Positions 18,708-28,905 of a stretch of 64,000 bases of DNA are shown here, piece by piece. How positions within the stretch are numbered: the first letter of the stretch is position 1; every line of letters starts with the position of its first letter. Origin of the DNA: Sporosarcina trichiuri (GTDB lineage: Bacteria; Bacillota; Bacilli; Bacillales_A; Planococcaceae); contig NZ_CP129119.1 of assembly GCF_030406775.1 (NCBI RefSeq), positions 1,212,001-1,276,000 on the forward strand, given 5' to 3'. Below the pieces are notes generated by a model. The model was given only the letters and a program-made list of their open reading frames with translations. It was not told where the DNA came from and searched no databases. Made by a program: the position numbers and the translations under genes.

Positions 18708-18748
18708 AGAATGATTCTATTATAGCAAATCGTCATTCGTGTTGACAA
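18708..18748 (-). promoter_or_regulatory. fur promoter with adjacent palindrome
   Basis: On the minus strand TTGTCA (18743-18748), an 18-bp spacer and TATAAT (18719-18724) form a good SigA promoter. The 11-bp palindrome AGAATGATTCT (18708-18718) abuts the -10 on its downstream side. This is a fitting place for an iron or peroxide repressor, but it matches neither the Fur nor the PerR consensus closely. Confidence 0.7.
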
Positions 18749-18775
18749 TAGAAAGGAAACCGTCCCGCCGAACGT

Positions 18776-19291
18776 TCAGCCGCCTGTTAACTTGTATACT
18801 ATCTTATCGGCAAAAAAGACGATCAGGCCTGCCGCTGCGAACAGGACAGGCACCCGCCAGGAGAACTTCTTCTTTTTCGGCTGTTTCAGATAGAATGGCG
18901 GGGAAAGGGTCCAGCAGCAGAAAAACACAAGGAGTGTCGCCGCAAGCTGGAATGGGAACCACCAGCCTGCATATACAGTCATCTTCAGGCCGTCTGCCAG
19001 CAAATAGGCGGATGACAGCCCGAACAGGACGCTCTTCAGTGCTCCGGACATCATGACCAGCCACTTCGTCCTGCCGGAAAGCGCCAGCGCGGCCGCCACT
19101 ATATAGAAAGACAGGACAGAGAGCAGCTGGTAGACGAGAGACGGGCTGCCATCAGAGACAGCGCGCTGATCATACAGCTGCACAAGCAGCGTGAAATCCG
19201 CAGAGGGAATGCTTCGATAGAGCAGGACTCCTCCGGTATATCCTACGGTCAGGATGACAAACAGCTGGATAAAGGACAGTGAACGTATCAT
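18776..19291 (-). CDS. SpoIIM-like polytopic membrane protein
   Basis: 171-residue protein with about five hydrophobic helices (about 3-23, 57-77, 85-105, 110-140, 150-166). It occupies the exact place of spoIIM, between fur and nudF. Weak resemblance to the DUF95/SpoIIM fold is seen in the ALKSVLFGLSSAYLLADG stretch, but sequence identity looks low. If it is SpoIIM, it would act with SpoIID and SpoIIP in septal peptidoglycan degradation during engulfment. Start chosen at 19291, with GGAGGT upstream. An unrelated membrane protein remains possible. Confidence 0.55.
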   Translation of the reverse strand: MIRSLSFIQLFVILTVGYTGGVLLYRSIPSADFTLLVQLYDQRAVSDGSPSLVYQLLSVLSFYIVAAALALSGRTKWLVMMSGALKSVLFGLSSAYLLADGLKMTVYAGWWFPFQLAATLLVFFCCWTLSPPFYLKQPKKKKFSWRVPVLFAAAGLIVFFADKIVYKLTGG

Positions 19292-19350
19292 GTAACTCAC
19301 ACCTCCGCATAGTTTGTACATCCTATGCTCGTCCGGAGGCAATTAGTAGA

Positions 19351-19896
19351 TCAGCCCGGGAACCGCTGCTTCACATACAAAACTGCAAAAGCGGTTTTGG
19401 CATCGTAGATCCGCCCGTCTTCCACCATCGTTTCCGCCTGTTTGAGCGTGCATTCCAGCACATTCAGGAATTCATCCTCATCCCCTTCGGCAGGGTTGTC
19501 CACACGTTCCAGGTCCTGTGCCACATAGAGATGGATGATTTCGTCCGCGAATCCCGGTGATGTCGCAAATGACTGGAGGTACTCGAGACTGCCTGCACGA
19601 TATCCCGTCTCTTCTTCCAGTTCCCGGGCAGCTGTCAGTTCGGGCTGCTCACCCGGATCGATTTTTCCCGCGGGAATCTCGATGATCGTCCGCTCAAGCG
19701 CTTTGCGGAACTGTTCCACCAGCACGATCTTCCCCTGATCCGTCAGTGCGATGACAGCGACCGCGCCGGGATGCTTGATGAGTTCGCGGGAAGACCGCTT
19801 GCCATTCGGCAGTTCGACTTCCTCCACTCGCAGGTCGATGATCTTCCCCTCATAGATTGTTTCGCTCGTAATTGTCTTTTCTTCAAATTTGGCCAT
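19351..19896 (-). CDS. nudF: ADP-ribose pyrophosphatase NudF
   Basis: Nudix hydrolase that cleaves ADP-ribose to AMP and ribose-5-phosphate. The Nudix box GKIDPGEQPELTAARELEEE (about 93-112) followed by TGYRAG is intact, and the N-terminal YEGKIIDLRVEEVELPNG strand pair is typical. 181 residues. It is divergent from yqkF with 62 bp between the starts, and upstream of the SpoIIM-like gene. Confidence 0.92.
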   Translation of the reverse strand: MAKFEEKTITSETIYEGKIIDLRVEEVELPNGKRSSRELIKHPGAVAVIALTDQGKIVLVEQFRKALERTIIEIPAGKIDPGEQPELTAARELEEETGYRAGSLEYLQSFATSPGFADEIIHLYVAQDLERVDNPAEGDEDEFLNVLECTLKQAETMVEDGRIYDAKTAFAVLYVKQRFPG

Positions 19897-19958
19897 AAGC
19901 TTCCCCGCTTCCTTTCTCGTTTCGACCAGTATACCATGAGGTTACAGGAGGTGTTTAC

Positions 19959-20861
19959 ATGGACAAACGGGAACTCGGCAACAGCGGTCTGTATGTCTCG
20001 GAACTCGGGCTCGGCTGCATGTCGCTGCCATCCGGGCAATCAGATGCGGACCGTATCGTTGCGGCAGCCATCGACGCGGGGATCACGCTGATCGACACAG
20101 CGGATCTCTATGACGGCGGTGCGAATGAGGAACTTGTCGGCAGAGCATTGAAAGGGCGCCGGCAGGATATCATCCTTGCGACGAAGGTCGGCAACCAGAT
20201 CGACCCGGACGGGAAGGGCTGGACGTGGAATCCTTCGAAGAAGCATATTCTCGAAGGCGCCAAGGCGAGTCTGAAACGCCTAGGCACGGATTATATCGAT
20301 TTGTATCAGCTGCACGGTGGGACTATGGAAGATGACTATGAAGAGACGATTGAAGCATTCGAGCAGCTGAGGAAGGAAGGCCTGATCCGCCAGTATGGAA
20401 TCTCTTCGATCCGGCCGAATGTCATTGAGCGGTTCCTATCGCACAGCAGTGCAATATCCGTCATGATGCAGTACAGCATGCTCGACCGGCGTCCCGAAGA
20501 GTGGTTCAATGCAGTATCCGATCAAGGTGCATCCGTCATCGCCAGAGGGCCGCTTGCCAAGGGTCTGCTGACTGCCGAAGGACAGGGACGGGCGGAGAGG
20601 GCGGGGGCGTTCGCCGCATTCGGACAGCCCGAATTGACGGATACCGTCCGGCGTCTGACGGCAGAATCATCCGATCTGCATGCGGCCGCCATCCGGTTCT
20701 GCCTGTCGGACAGCACCGTCGCATGCGCTTTGGCAGGCGCACGCACTGAGGAACAGCTGACAGACACACTGAATGCGTATCGGAGCGCAGTGTCCGATGA
20801 GGAAATCGGGAATCTCGTCACCCTCCTTCCGAAGCACGTGTATGACCAGCACAGAATCTGA
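19959..20861 (+). CDS. yqkF: Aldo/keto reductase (YqkF family)
   Basis: NADPH-dependent oxidoreductase with an unknown natural substrate. TIM-barrel AKR with the catalytic tetrad Asp46, Tyr51 (DTADLYDGGANEE), Lys76 (ATKVG) and His119 (YQLHGG). Length 300. GGAGGTG lies just before the ATG. The B. subtilis yqkF gene also neighbours nudF, which supports orthology. A bidirectional terminator closes it against the convergent pbuX. Confidence 0.88.
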   Translation: MDKRELGNSGLYVSELGLGCMSLPSGQSDADRIVAAAIDAGITLIDTADLYDGGANEELVGRALKGRRQDIILATKVGNQIDPDGKGWTWNPSKKHILEGAKASLKRLGTDYIDLYQLHGGTMEDDYEETIEAFEQLRKEGLIRQYGISSIRPNVIERFLSHSSAISVMMQYSMLDRRPEEWFNAVSDQGASVIARGPLAKGLLTAEGQGRAERAGAFAAFGQPELTDTVRRLTAESSDLHAAAIRFCLSDSTVACALAGARTEEQLTDTLNAYRSAVSDEEIGNLVTLLPKHVYDQHRI

Positions 20862-20862
20862 A

Positions 20863-20898
20863 AAAAGAGCAGGAGGACTGGATGTCCCCCTGCTCTTT

Positions 20899-20899
<1 letters not shown>
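20863..20899. terminator. Bidirectional terminator yqkF / pbuX
   Basis: AAAAGAGCAGG (20863-20873) and CCTGCTCTTTT (20889-20899) form an 11-bp perfect stem with A/T runs on both sides, between two convergent genes. It touches the last base of the pbuX stop. Confidence 0.85.
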
Positions 20900-22784
<1,885 letters not shown>

Positions 22785-22805
22785 TCAATGATATGGCGGG
22801 CATAC

Positions 22806-22869
22806 AAAAAAGCCGCATGACCCGCGCATCCAATCATATCTATGAGTGGAGCAAGGGTCATCACGGCTT
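22806..22869 (-). terminator. Riboswitch-controlled terminator in the xpt leader
   Basis: On the minus strand an AGCCG...ATGACCC arm pairs with GGGTCATGCGGCT and is followed by TTTTTT. Its large loop contains TTGCTCCACTCATAG (22840-22854), which is complementary to the 3' strand of riboswitch stem P1 (CTATGAGAGCA). When P1 is open these can pair as an antiterminator; ligand binding closes P1 and frees the terminator. Confidence 0.9.
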
Positions 22870-22936
22870 CAGAATCACCAGATGAAACGCAAAACAGTGA
22901 CCTGCAGTCTTTCCGCAGGTTGTTTCACATCCGCTG

Positions 22937-23008
22937 CTCTCATAGTCGGTTCGTTTACGGCAAACCGGTAGAAACTTGCGGGCCATATCCCCGCTATTAT
23001 ATGAGTGA
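22937..23008 (-). promoter_or_regulatory. Purine (guanine/xanthine-class) riboswitch aptamer
   Basis: The three-way junction is readable on the minus strand: P1 ACTCATA / TATGAG, P2 GCGGG / CCCGC with loop containing GATATGG, P3 GGTTTG / CGAACC with loop CCGTAAA, and the core AAGTTTCTACC. The specificity base before TATGAG is C (position 22945, the C74 equivalent), so guanine or hypoxanthine is read rather than adenine. It lies upstream of xpt-pbuX. Confidence 0.95.
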
Positions 23009-23028
23009 ATGTATTCGATTTTGATATC

Positions 23029-23056
23029 AGTATAGCATGCCGCACTGAAAAAACAA
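23029..23056 (-). promoter_or_regulatory. xpt-pbuX promoter
   Basis: TTGTTT (23051-23056), 16-bp spacer and TATACT (23029-23034) with an upstream TGC (extended -10) on the minus strand. Transcription would start about 10-15 bases before the aptamer. Confidence 0.7.
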
Positions 23057-23093
23057 GGGGTCCGCAAAGATTTAAGAATGTAAACGGTTTCCT

Positions 23094-24212
23094 CTACAAG
23101 GCGCGGATCGCTTGGTCCGGTGAATACACATCCATCTCAAGGTCGGTTTTCTCTCCCGTGCACATTTGAGCGATCAGCTTGCCGATGAATGGCCCCGCAG
23201 TCAGGCCGGAAGCGCCGAGTCCGTTGACAACGTAAAGACCCGGATGTGTCGGTATCTCCCCCGCAACCGGCAGAAACCCCGGTGTGAAGGGACGAACACC
23301 CGCACGCGCCCCGATCCATTCGGATGCCGCCAATCCCGGCGCGACCCGCAAGGCCTTGTCCAGCACTTCATGCAGACCGCCGGCCGTTGCCGCCGTATTG
23401 AACACATCCTCGTCTTCGTGGGTGGCCCCGGCAGCCACCCGTCCGTCATCGAAGGACAGCAGATACTGGTCGCCGGGCGGTATGACGACCGGCCAATCCG
23501 ATGCCCCGCTGTCATGCGGATCCAGGTGGACAATCTGCGCTTTCTGTCCGCGTATATCGAGCTGGATGCCTGCAGCTTCCAGGGCAGGAGGCCATGCCCC
23601 CGTCGCAAAGATCAGCCGGTCGGCAGTAAAGCTCTCTGAACCTGCACGCAATGACAGACAGCCAACAGCATAACTGTCCAGCACAGCATTCCCTGCAATG
23701 AACCGCGCTCCGAGCCGTTCTGCCGCACGCTTGAGTGCAAGCCGCAGCTGTCTGCCATCCACCCGGGCAGCCCCCGAAACGTACAGTGCCCTGTACCCTT
23801 CAGCAGCAGGCGGGTAAGCGTCTTTCACTTCCGTTTCATCGAGCATATGCACTTCACCGATTTCGGGGGCGTCTTCCCGTCTTGAAAGCGCACGCTCGTA
23901 TGCTTTTTCCAGCTTCTTCTGGTCAGTGAACAGGCTGAGGGCTCCGACTTGCCGGTAACCTGTTTCTGTCTCGCCGAGCTGCTCCAGCTCGGGAATCAGA
24001 ACGCGGTAATGCCTCGCCCCCTCCCGCACAAGCCGGTACCAATCCTGGTTGCGCCGCTGCGACAGCCAGGGACAGATGATGCCTGCTGCCGCATCTGTAG
24101 CCCTTCCTTTGTCGTCTCTGTCGATCACCGTCACGCGGCATCCCCGTTTGGCCAGTTCATAGGCAGCGGCGCAGCCCGCAATGCCGCCCCCGATGACAAT
24201 TGTTCGAAGCAT
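23094..24212 (-). CDS. FAD-dependent amine/D-amino-acid oxidoreductase (DAO family)
   Basis: Flavoprotein of the DadA/ThiO/YurR type. The N-terminal dinucleotide fold is VIGGGIAGCAAAYELAKRG (about 5-23). The C-terminal FAD signature lies near 340-355 (GLYVVNGLGASGLTAGP), and GARAGVRPFTPGFLPVAG matches the DAO substrate region. The start at 24212 has AAAGGAG 9 bases upstream (372 residues). No neighbouring thiamine or amino-acid catabolism gene fixes the substrate; glycine or a D-amino acid is likely. Confidence 0.8.
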   Translation of the reverse strand: MLRTIVIGGGIAGCAAAYELAKRGCRVTVIDRDDKGRATDAAAGIICPWLSQRRNQDWYRLVREGARHYRVLIPELEQLGETETGYRQVGALSLFTDQKKLEKAYERALSRREDAPEIGEVHMLDETEVKDAYPPAAEGYRALYVSGAARVDGRQLRLALKRAAERLGARFIAGNAVLDSYAVGCLSLRAGSESFTADRLIFATGAWPPALEAAGIQLDIRGQKAQIVHLDPHDSGASDWPVVIPPGDQYLLSFDDGRVAAGATHEDEDVFNTAATAGGLHEVLDKALRVAPGLAASEWIGARAGVRPFTPGFLPVAGEIPTHPGLYVVNGLGASGLTAGPFIGKLIAQMCTGEKTDLEMDVYSPDQAIRAL

Positions 24213-24323
24213 AGCATCCCACTCCTTTTCAGTTCCCAAGTGTACATGCTAAACAGATATTCAACAAACGATATTACTGAAAACGATTTCAAAATTGTAA
24301 TAAAAATAAAATACGGACTATTC

Positions 24324-24371
24324 TTTCATTTCTTGACAGAAGGCGTATAATGGCTGTATTCGATATATCGA
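24324..24371 (+). promoter_or_regulatory. ilvE promoter region
   Basis: A perfect TATAAT (24346-24351) has a weak TTTCAT 16 bp upstream. A perfect TTGACA (24333-24338) is too close to serve it and lacks a good -10 of its own. A 12-bp palindrome TCGATATATCGA follows at 24360-24371, just before the start of ilvE, and could be an operator. The 190-bp gap upstream is AT-rich; no confident CodY box was seen. Confidence 0.45.
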
Positions 24372-24400
24372 TGTAATGAACCGCAAAGGGGATATGCCTG

Positions 24401-25495
24401 ATGACAACATCTAAGATCACTTATAACTTAACCGAATCCCGGAAAACAAAGCCGGATGACAAAACTCTTGTATTCGGCAGAAGCTTCACAGACCATATGT
24501 TCATCGCGGATTATGTCAAAGGCTCAGGCTGGCAGAATCACAGAATTGTACCGTATGCACCAATTTCCCTTGACCCGGCTGCCATCGTATTCCATTACGG
24601 GCAGACTGTTTTCGAGGGCCTGAAAGCCTACCGGGCCGAAGACGATTCCATCCGGCTGTTCCGTCCCGAGGAAAACTTCAGACGGCTGAATCGTTCACTG
24701 GACCGTCTCTGCATGCCGGAAATTGATACAGAAGATGCACTGGCGGGGCTTCTGGAACTGCTGCGTGTCGAAGAGGGATGGGTCCCTCATCTTGAAGGAA
24801 CGTCTTTGTACATCCGTCCGTTCGTCATTGCGACTGAAGCATTCCTCGGCGTGGCGCCTGCAGCCAGTTATCAATTCTACATCATCCTGTCGCCGGTCGG
24901 CTCCTATTACGAAGAGGGGATCCATCCAGTCAAGATATTGGTGGAGAACGAATATGTCCGTGCTGTCAAAGGCGGGACAGGCGGCGCCAAGACTGCAGGA
25001 AACTATGCTTCTGCCCTGAAAGCGCAGGAGACCGCCAGCTCGAGAGGGTACTCCCAGGTCATGTGGCTCGATGGTGTCGAGAAAAAGTACGTGGAAGAAG
25101 TCGGCAGCATGAATATCTTCTTCAAGATTGACGGAGAGATCATCACACCTGCCATCAATGGAAGCATCCTGGAAGGGATCACACGCAAATCGATCATCGA
25201 ATTGCTAGCCCACTGGGGAACTCCGGTGACTGAAAGGAAAATTTCAATCGATGAAGTCGCAGATGCCCATGCCGCCGGTAAACTCGAGGAAGTGTTCGGT
25301 ACCGGTACTGCCGCGGTCATCTCCCCGGTCGGTGAACTGAATTGGAATGATACGGTCATGGTAGTGAACGAAGGTGAAACCGGACCCGTCTCCAAAAAAC
25401 TTTACGAAACGCTCACTCAAATCCAGACGGGCGAGGAAAGCGATCCTCTCGGCTGGGTCACGGAGGTTCCTTCTTCCCTGGAGAAAATCAGCTGA
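24401..25495 (+). CDS. ilvE: Branched-chain amino acid aminotransferase IlvE
   Basis: Fold-IV PLP transaminase interconverting Leu, Ile and Val with their 2-oxo acids. 364 residues. PLP lysine in GGAKTAGNYA (Lys197), conserved FHYGQTVFEGLKAYR (65-79), SLYIRPF and GTGTAAVISPVG near the C-terminus. This group II type resembles B. subtilis YbgE/YwaA. It is transcribed alone between a palindrome-containing promoter region and a strong terminator. Confidence 0.94.
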   Translation: MTTSKITYNLTESRKTKPDDKTLVFGRSFTDHMFIADYVKGSGWQNHRIVPYAPISLDPAAIVFHYGQTVFEGLKAYRAEDDSIRLFRPEENFRRLNRSLDRLCMPEIDTEDALAGLLELLRVEEGWVPHLEGTSLYIRPFVIATEAFLGVAPAASYQFYIILSPVGSYYEEGIHPVKILVENEYVRAVKGGTGGAKTAGNYASALKAQETASSRGYSQVMWLDGVEKKYVEEVGSMNIFFKIDGEIITPAINGSILEGITRKSIIELLAHWGTPVTERKISIDEVADAHAAGKLEEVFGTGTAAVISPVGELNWNDTVMVVNEGETGPVSKKLYETLTQIQTGEESDPLGWVTEVPSSLEKIS

Positions 25496-25496
25496 C

Positions 25497-25534
25497 AAAA
25501 ACCCGGCTCCCCCATTTGGGAAGCCGGGTTTTTT
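25497..25534. terminator. Bidirectional terminator ilvE / lipoprotein gene
   Basis: AACCCGGCT (25500-25508) and AGCCGGGTT (25522-25530) pair perfectly. TTTTTT runs on the plus side and AAAAA on the other, serving both convergent genes. Confidence 0.9.
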
Positions 25535-25537
25535 GAG

Positions 25538-26098
25538 TCAGTGTGCATCGGGGAACATTCGGGACATGGCATCGCCGATTTCTTCGAACAATCCTTGGAC
25601 CGGTTCCCCGTTCCGGATCTTGTCACTATACTCGTCGATTTCTTTCGCAAAATCAGGATTCGTGGACACATACACTTTGTCGGCATCATCGGAGGCTTCT
25701 CTCGCTTTGTCTGCAATCTGACCATCGAGTTCCGTTGTGGAATTAGTTCCTTCTTTCAGTGTTGCACCTACATAGAGGGTATCATTCATCTTCAGGACAT
25801 TGGCATGGTCGACGCCGTCGATCGATTTAACCGCTTCTGCAATGTCATCACTCGTCTCCACATTGTTCTGATCATCCGCTGCGCTGTCACCGTTCTCAGT
25901 ATCCATATCTGCATCCGTGTCTGTACCTGCAGTTGTATCATCATCGGCCATGTCATCCGTTTCGTCCGTTTTGTCCATCTGCCCGGTGGTATCCGTATTG
26001 TTGTCTGCAGTCCCATTATTGGCATTGTCTTTCTTTCCGCAGGCAGCAAGCGAAGCCATCAGCAGGCAGGCAGCAAGAAGCATCATCAGTTTCTTCAT
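25538..26098 (-). CDS. YhcN/YlaJ-family spore lipoprotein
   Basis: Predicted lipoprotein. The signal peptide ends in the lipobox LAAC with Cys20, followed by a roughly 60-residue low-complexity stretch rich in Asp, Thr and Asn. A C-terminal domain (about 90-185) contains DIAEAVKSIDGVDHANVLKMNDTLYVG, matching the YhcN/YlaJ sporulation lipoprotein domain. Members sit in the inner spore membrane and affect germination or outgrowth. I use the MKK start (26098); an ATG two codons earlier is possible. Confidence 0.75.
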   Translation of the reverse strand: MKKLMMLLAACLLMASLAACGKKDNANNGTADNNTDTTGQMDKTDETDDMADDDTTAGTDTDADMDTENGDSAADDQNNVETSDDIAEAVKSIDGVDHANVLKMNDTLYVGATLKEGTNSTTELDGQIADKAREASDDADKVYVSTNPDFAKEIDEYSDKIRNGEPVQGLFEEIGDAMSRMFPDAH

Positions 26099-26158
26099 AA
26101 TCATTTCTCCTCCATCCTGTTTACTGACAGTATGGACGAAGAGAAAGAAACTATGTAT

Positions 26159-27274
26159 TCATCGGAGCAAATCGAATGTCAGCCGATTGACTGTGTGTTG
26201 CTCAAGCTCTTCCCAGTCGATATCGAATCCGATCCCCGGTCCTTCAGGTACGGGGATGTGTCCGTCTTCCGCCTGTATTTCAGGCATCACGATGTCACGT
26301 TCCCAATAATTCGAGGAGCCTGCCGTATCGCCTGGCAGACTGAATCCAGGCAGCGACGTCAACGCTATGTTATGGGCACGGCCAATGCCGGCTTCAAGCA
26401 TTCCTCCGCACCAGACCGGAACACCTGCTGCCTGACAGATGTCATGGATTTTTTTTGCTTCCGTCAGTCCCCCGACACGGCCAATCTTTATATTAATGAT
26501 TCTGCAGCTCCCGAGCTGGAGCGCTTTACGGGCGTCTTCCGCCGACAGGATGCTTTCGTCCAGGCAGACCGGCGTCCGCAATTCCTTCTGCAGGGCTGCA
26601 TGATCCACGATGTCATCTTCCGCAAGCGGCTGCTCGATCATCATGAGATCGAACCGGTCGAGCTTTTTCAGCAGGCTGATATCCGCGAGGGAGTAAGCGG
26701 AATTGGCGTCAGCCATGAGCGGGATATCGGGAAACACCTCCCGTATGCCTGCGAGCAACTCGAGATCATTGCCGGGTTTAATTTTCACTTTGATCCGTTT
26801 GTATCCCGCTGACAGACTCTGCCGAATGCGGTCCTGCAGAGCAGCAGGTGACGGCTGGAGGCCGATGCTGATCCCTGTTTCGATGAGGGATTTCGTTCCG
26901 CCGAGTGCAGCGGACAAAGAAACTCCAATGCGTTTTGCCCAGCAATCCCAGACAGCGCATTCGATTGCCGCCTTCGCCATATTATTTTTGCGGATCGGCC
27001 GGAAGATCACTGATACATCGTCCGGGTGTTCGATTGTTTTCCCTGCAAGGAGGGGAATGAGGAAGTCCTGCATCATATGGAGAGCCGTCCCGGCTGTTTC
27101 TTCCGTATAGGATGGTTCGGTGAATGCGACTCCTTCCCCGAACCCGCAGTTTCCGAGTTCGTCCTGCACTTCGACGACAGAGAACCGCCGTTTCTGCATC
27201 GTGCCGAAACTTGTCGTGAACGGATTCTTCATCATCATTTCCAGTTCTCTAATAATGATCCTCTCGATTTTCAT
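26159..27274 (-). CDS. menC: o-Succinylbenzoate synthase MenC (enolase superfamily; NSAR-type alternative)
   Basis: Enolase-superfamily TIM barrel that dehydrates SHCHC to o-succinylbenzoate in menaquinone synthesis; close relatives also racemise N-succinyl amino acids. Catalytic Lys162 and Lys164 (KVKIKPG), metal ligands Asp189 (MADANSAY), Glu214 (IEQPL) and Asp239 (LDES), and Lys263 (NIKIGRVGG). The start at 27274 gives 371 residues. No other men gene is adjacent, so racemase activity cannot be ruled out. Confidence 0.82.
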   Translation of the reverse strand: MKIERIIIRELEMMMKNPFTTSFGTMQKRRFSVVEVQDELGNCGFGEGVAFTEPSYTEETAGTALHMMQDFLIPLLAGKTIEHPDDVSVIFRPIRKNNMAKAAIECAVWDCWAKRIGVSLSAALGGTKSLIETGISIGLQPSPAALQDRIRQSLSAGYKRIKVKIKPGNDLELLAGIREVFPDIPLMADANSAYSLADISLLKKLDRFDLMMIEQPLAEDDIVDHAALQKELRTPVCLDESILSAEDARKALQLGSCRIINIKIGRVGGLTEAKKIHDICQAAGVPVWCGGMLEAGIGRAHNIALTSLPGFSLPGDTAGSSNYWERDIVMPEIQAEDGHIPVPEGPGIGFDIDWEELEQHTVNRLTFDLLR

Positions 27275-27296
27275 CCAGCCTGCCAGCTCCTTCAAA

Positions 27297-27324
27297 AGAA
27301 GACCGCACAAAATACTGTGCGGTC
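27297..27324 (-). terminator. Terminator-like hairpin after the DUF3886 gene
   Basis: GACCGCACA (27301-27309) and TGTGCGGTC (27316-27324) form a 9-bp perfect stem followed by TTCTTTT on the minus strand. It lies 7 bases after the DUF3886 stop and 23 bases before menC, so it may reduce read-through into menC. Confidence 0.6.
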
Positions 27325-27330
27325 CCCTGT

Positions 27331-27582
27331 TCAATATTTGCGTGCCGGTCCATCGTATTCGTCCAGCAGCTCAGCAAACGACTTGTTCGCTTCCCGTTCC
27401 TGCCGTTCGCGGATTGCACGCTGTTTCTTTTCTTCCTCTTCTTGTGCGGCTTTCTGGGACAGCTCTGTTTTCGCTTGTTTCAGCTTGGATAGTACGCTGT
27501 CTCCGAGGGCGTCCGCAAGTGTCAGATTCCCGTCATCTTGTTTACCAGCGGGCTTTTGGCTGCTTGTCCGTTTCTTACTCAT
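27331..27582 (-). CDS. DUF3886 small charged protein (YqkK-like)
   Basis: 83-residue, very polar protein with a long Glu/Lys/Arg-rich predicted coiled-coil (about 30-68) and the C-terminal segment [12 protein letters not shown]. These features match my recollection of the DUF3886 (YqkK) family, whose function is unknown. It lies 14 bases after the thiolase gene in the same direction. Confidence 0.65.
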   Translation of the reverse strand: MSKKRTSSQKPAGKQDDGNLTLADALGDSVLSKLKQAKTELSQKAAQEEEEKKQRAIRERQEREANKSFAELLDEYDGPARKY

Positions 27583-27596
27583 TCCATCGTCTCCTT

Positions 27597-28787
27597 TTAC
27601 ACATCAGTGCGTTCGACAACAGCAGCGACACCCTGGCCGCCGCCGACACAAAGAGCTGCCAGACCGCGCTTCGCATCCCTGCGCTTCATCTCATGCAGCA
27701 GGGTGACGAGGATCCTGGCACCGCTTGCGCCGATCGGATGACCGAGTGCGATTGCCCCGCCGTTGACGTTCAGCTTAGCGTTATCGAATTTCAATTCACG
27801 GCCGACTGCAAGCGACTGGGCGGCAAACGCTTCGTTCGCCTCGATCAGGTCGATGTCGTCAAGCGTCAGGTCAGCACGTTTCAGCACATTCGCAACCGCC
27901 TGGACAGGTCCGATTCCCATGACAGCGGGATCGACGCCTGCGGTGGCATTCGCCCGGATCACCGCGAGCGGTTCGACGCCAAGCGCATCCGCTTTCGTCT
28001 TCGACATGATGACCAGTGCTGCAGCACCGTCATTCAAGCCGGATGCGTTCCCTGCCGTCACACTGCCTTCCTTCTTGAAGGCCGGACGCAGTTTCCCCAG
28101 TTTTTCCGCTGTTGTGCCTTCTTTGATATATTCGTCTTCTGAAAACAGGACGGGGTCCCCTTTGCGGACCGGGATCTCCACCGGAACAATCTCTTCTTTG
28201 AACCTGCCGGCAGCACGCGCAGCCGCCGCTTTCTTCTGAGAATCTGCAGCGAACTCATCCTGCTCTTCGCGGGTCAGCTCATAACGGTCACACAGATTTT
28301 CTGCGGTGATACCCATATGGTAATCGTTGAATGCACACCAGAGCCCATCGGAAATCATCGTGTCGACGAGCTGCTGGTCCCCCATCTTGAACCCTTCGCG
28401 TGCATTTTTCAGCACATAAGGCGCCTGGCTCATGCTCTCCATTCCGCCTGCGACAATTACGTCAGCATCCCCTGCGAGGATCGCCTGCCTGGCCAGCTGG
28501 ACTGCTTTGAGACCGGACCCGCAGACTTTGTTGATAGTTGTTGCAGGCACCTGTTCGGACAAACCGGCTTTAATGGAGGCCTGCCGTGCAGGATTCTGTC
28601 CTGAGCCCGCCTGAAGCACATTCCCCATGATGACTTCATCGATTTCTTCCGGCACGATGCCGGCACGCTGCACCGCTTCCTTGATGGCGATTGCGCCAAG
28701 CTCCGCCGCGCTGACTGTTTTCAGGGCGCCCAGGAACGAACCGATAGGCGTACGTACAGCACTTGCAATAATGATCTCTTCTGTCAT
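27597..28787 (-). CDS. Acetyl-CoA C-acetyltransferase (thiolase)
   Basis: Biosynthetic/degradative thiolase joining two acetyl-CoA to acetoacetyl-CoA, or the reverse. 396 residues from the ATG at 28787 (AGGGGGG upstream). Active sites: Cys89 ([11 protein letters not shown]), His350 (GHPIGASGA) and Cys380 (CVGGGQG). It is divergent from HMG-CoA lyase, a pairing that suggests leucine or short-chain acyl catabolism yielding acetoacetate. Whether it is MmgA- or ThlA-like cannot be decided here. Confidence 0.92.
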   Translation of the reverse strand: MTEEIIIASAVRTPIGSFLGALKTVSAAELGAIAIKEAVQRAGIVPEEIDEVIMGNVLQAGSGQNPARQASIKAGLSEQVPATTINKVCGSGLKAVQLARQAILAGDADVIVAGGMESMSQAPYVLKNAREGFKMGDQQLVDTMISDGLWCAFNDYHMGITAENLCDRYELTREEQDEFAADSQKKAAAARAAGRFKEEIVPVEIPVRKGDPVLFSEDEYIKEGTTAEKLGKLRPAFKKEGSVTAGNASGLNDGAAALVIMSKTKADALGVEPLAVIRANATAGVDPAVMGIGPVQAVANVLKRADLTLDDIDLIEANEAFAAQSLAVGRELKFDNAKLNVNGGAIALGHPIGASGARILVTLLHEMKRRDAKRGLAALCVGGGQGVAAVVERTDV

Positions 28788-28856
28788 GAACAATTCCCCC
28801 CTTATGTAATGGAACATGCCCTCCCGTCCGGTTCTCTGAACATTCCCACATATGGA

Positions 28857-28886
28857 TTGCCTGCATCTGCAAGTGTCCGGTAGAAT
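28857..28886 (+). promoter_or_regulatory. Candidate promoter for HMG-CoA lyase
   Basis: TTGCCT (28857-28862), 18-bp spacer and TAGAAT (28881-28886), 20 bases before the start codon. The short palindrome GTTCTCTGAAC at about 28831-28841 lies between the divergent thiolase and lyase genes and could be shared control. Confidence 0.4.
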
Positions 28887-28905
28887 AGACTGCAGGAGGG
28901 ATACT

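Noticed and set aside
18708-18718. Classical Fur or PerR box at fur
   Set aside because: AGAATGATTCT is palindromic and well placed, but matches neither consensus beyond a few bases; kept only as an unnamed palindrome.
24271-24297. CodY box upstream of ilvE
   Set aside because: The stretch with ATTAC...GTAAT and GAAAAC resembles parts of the consensus but does not match it well enough.
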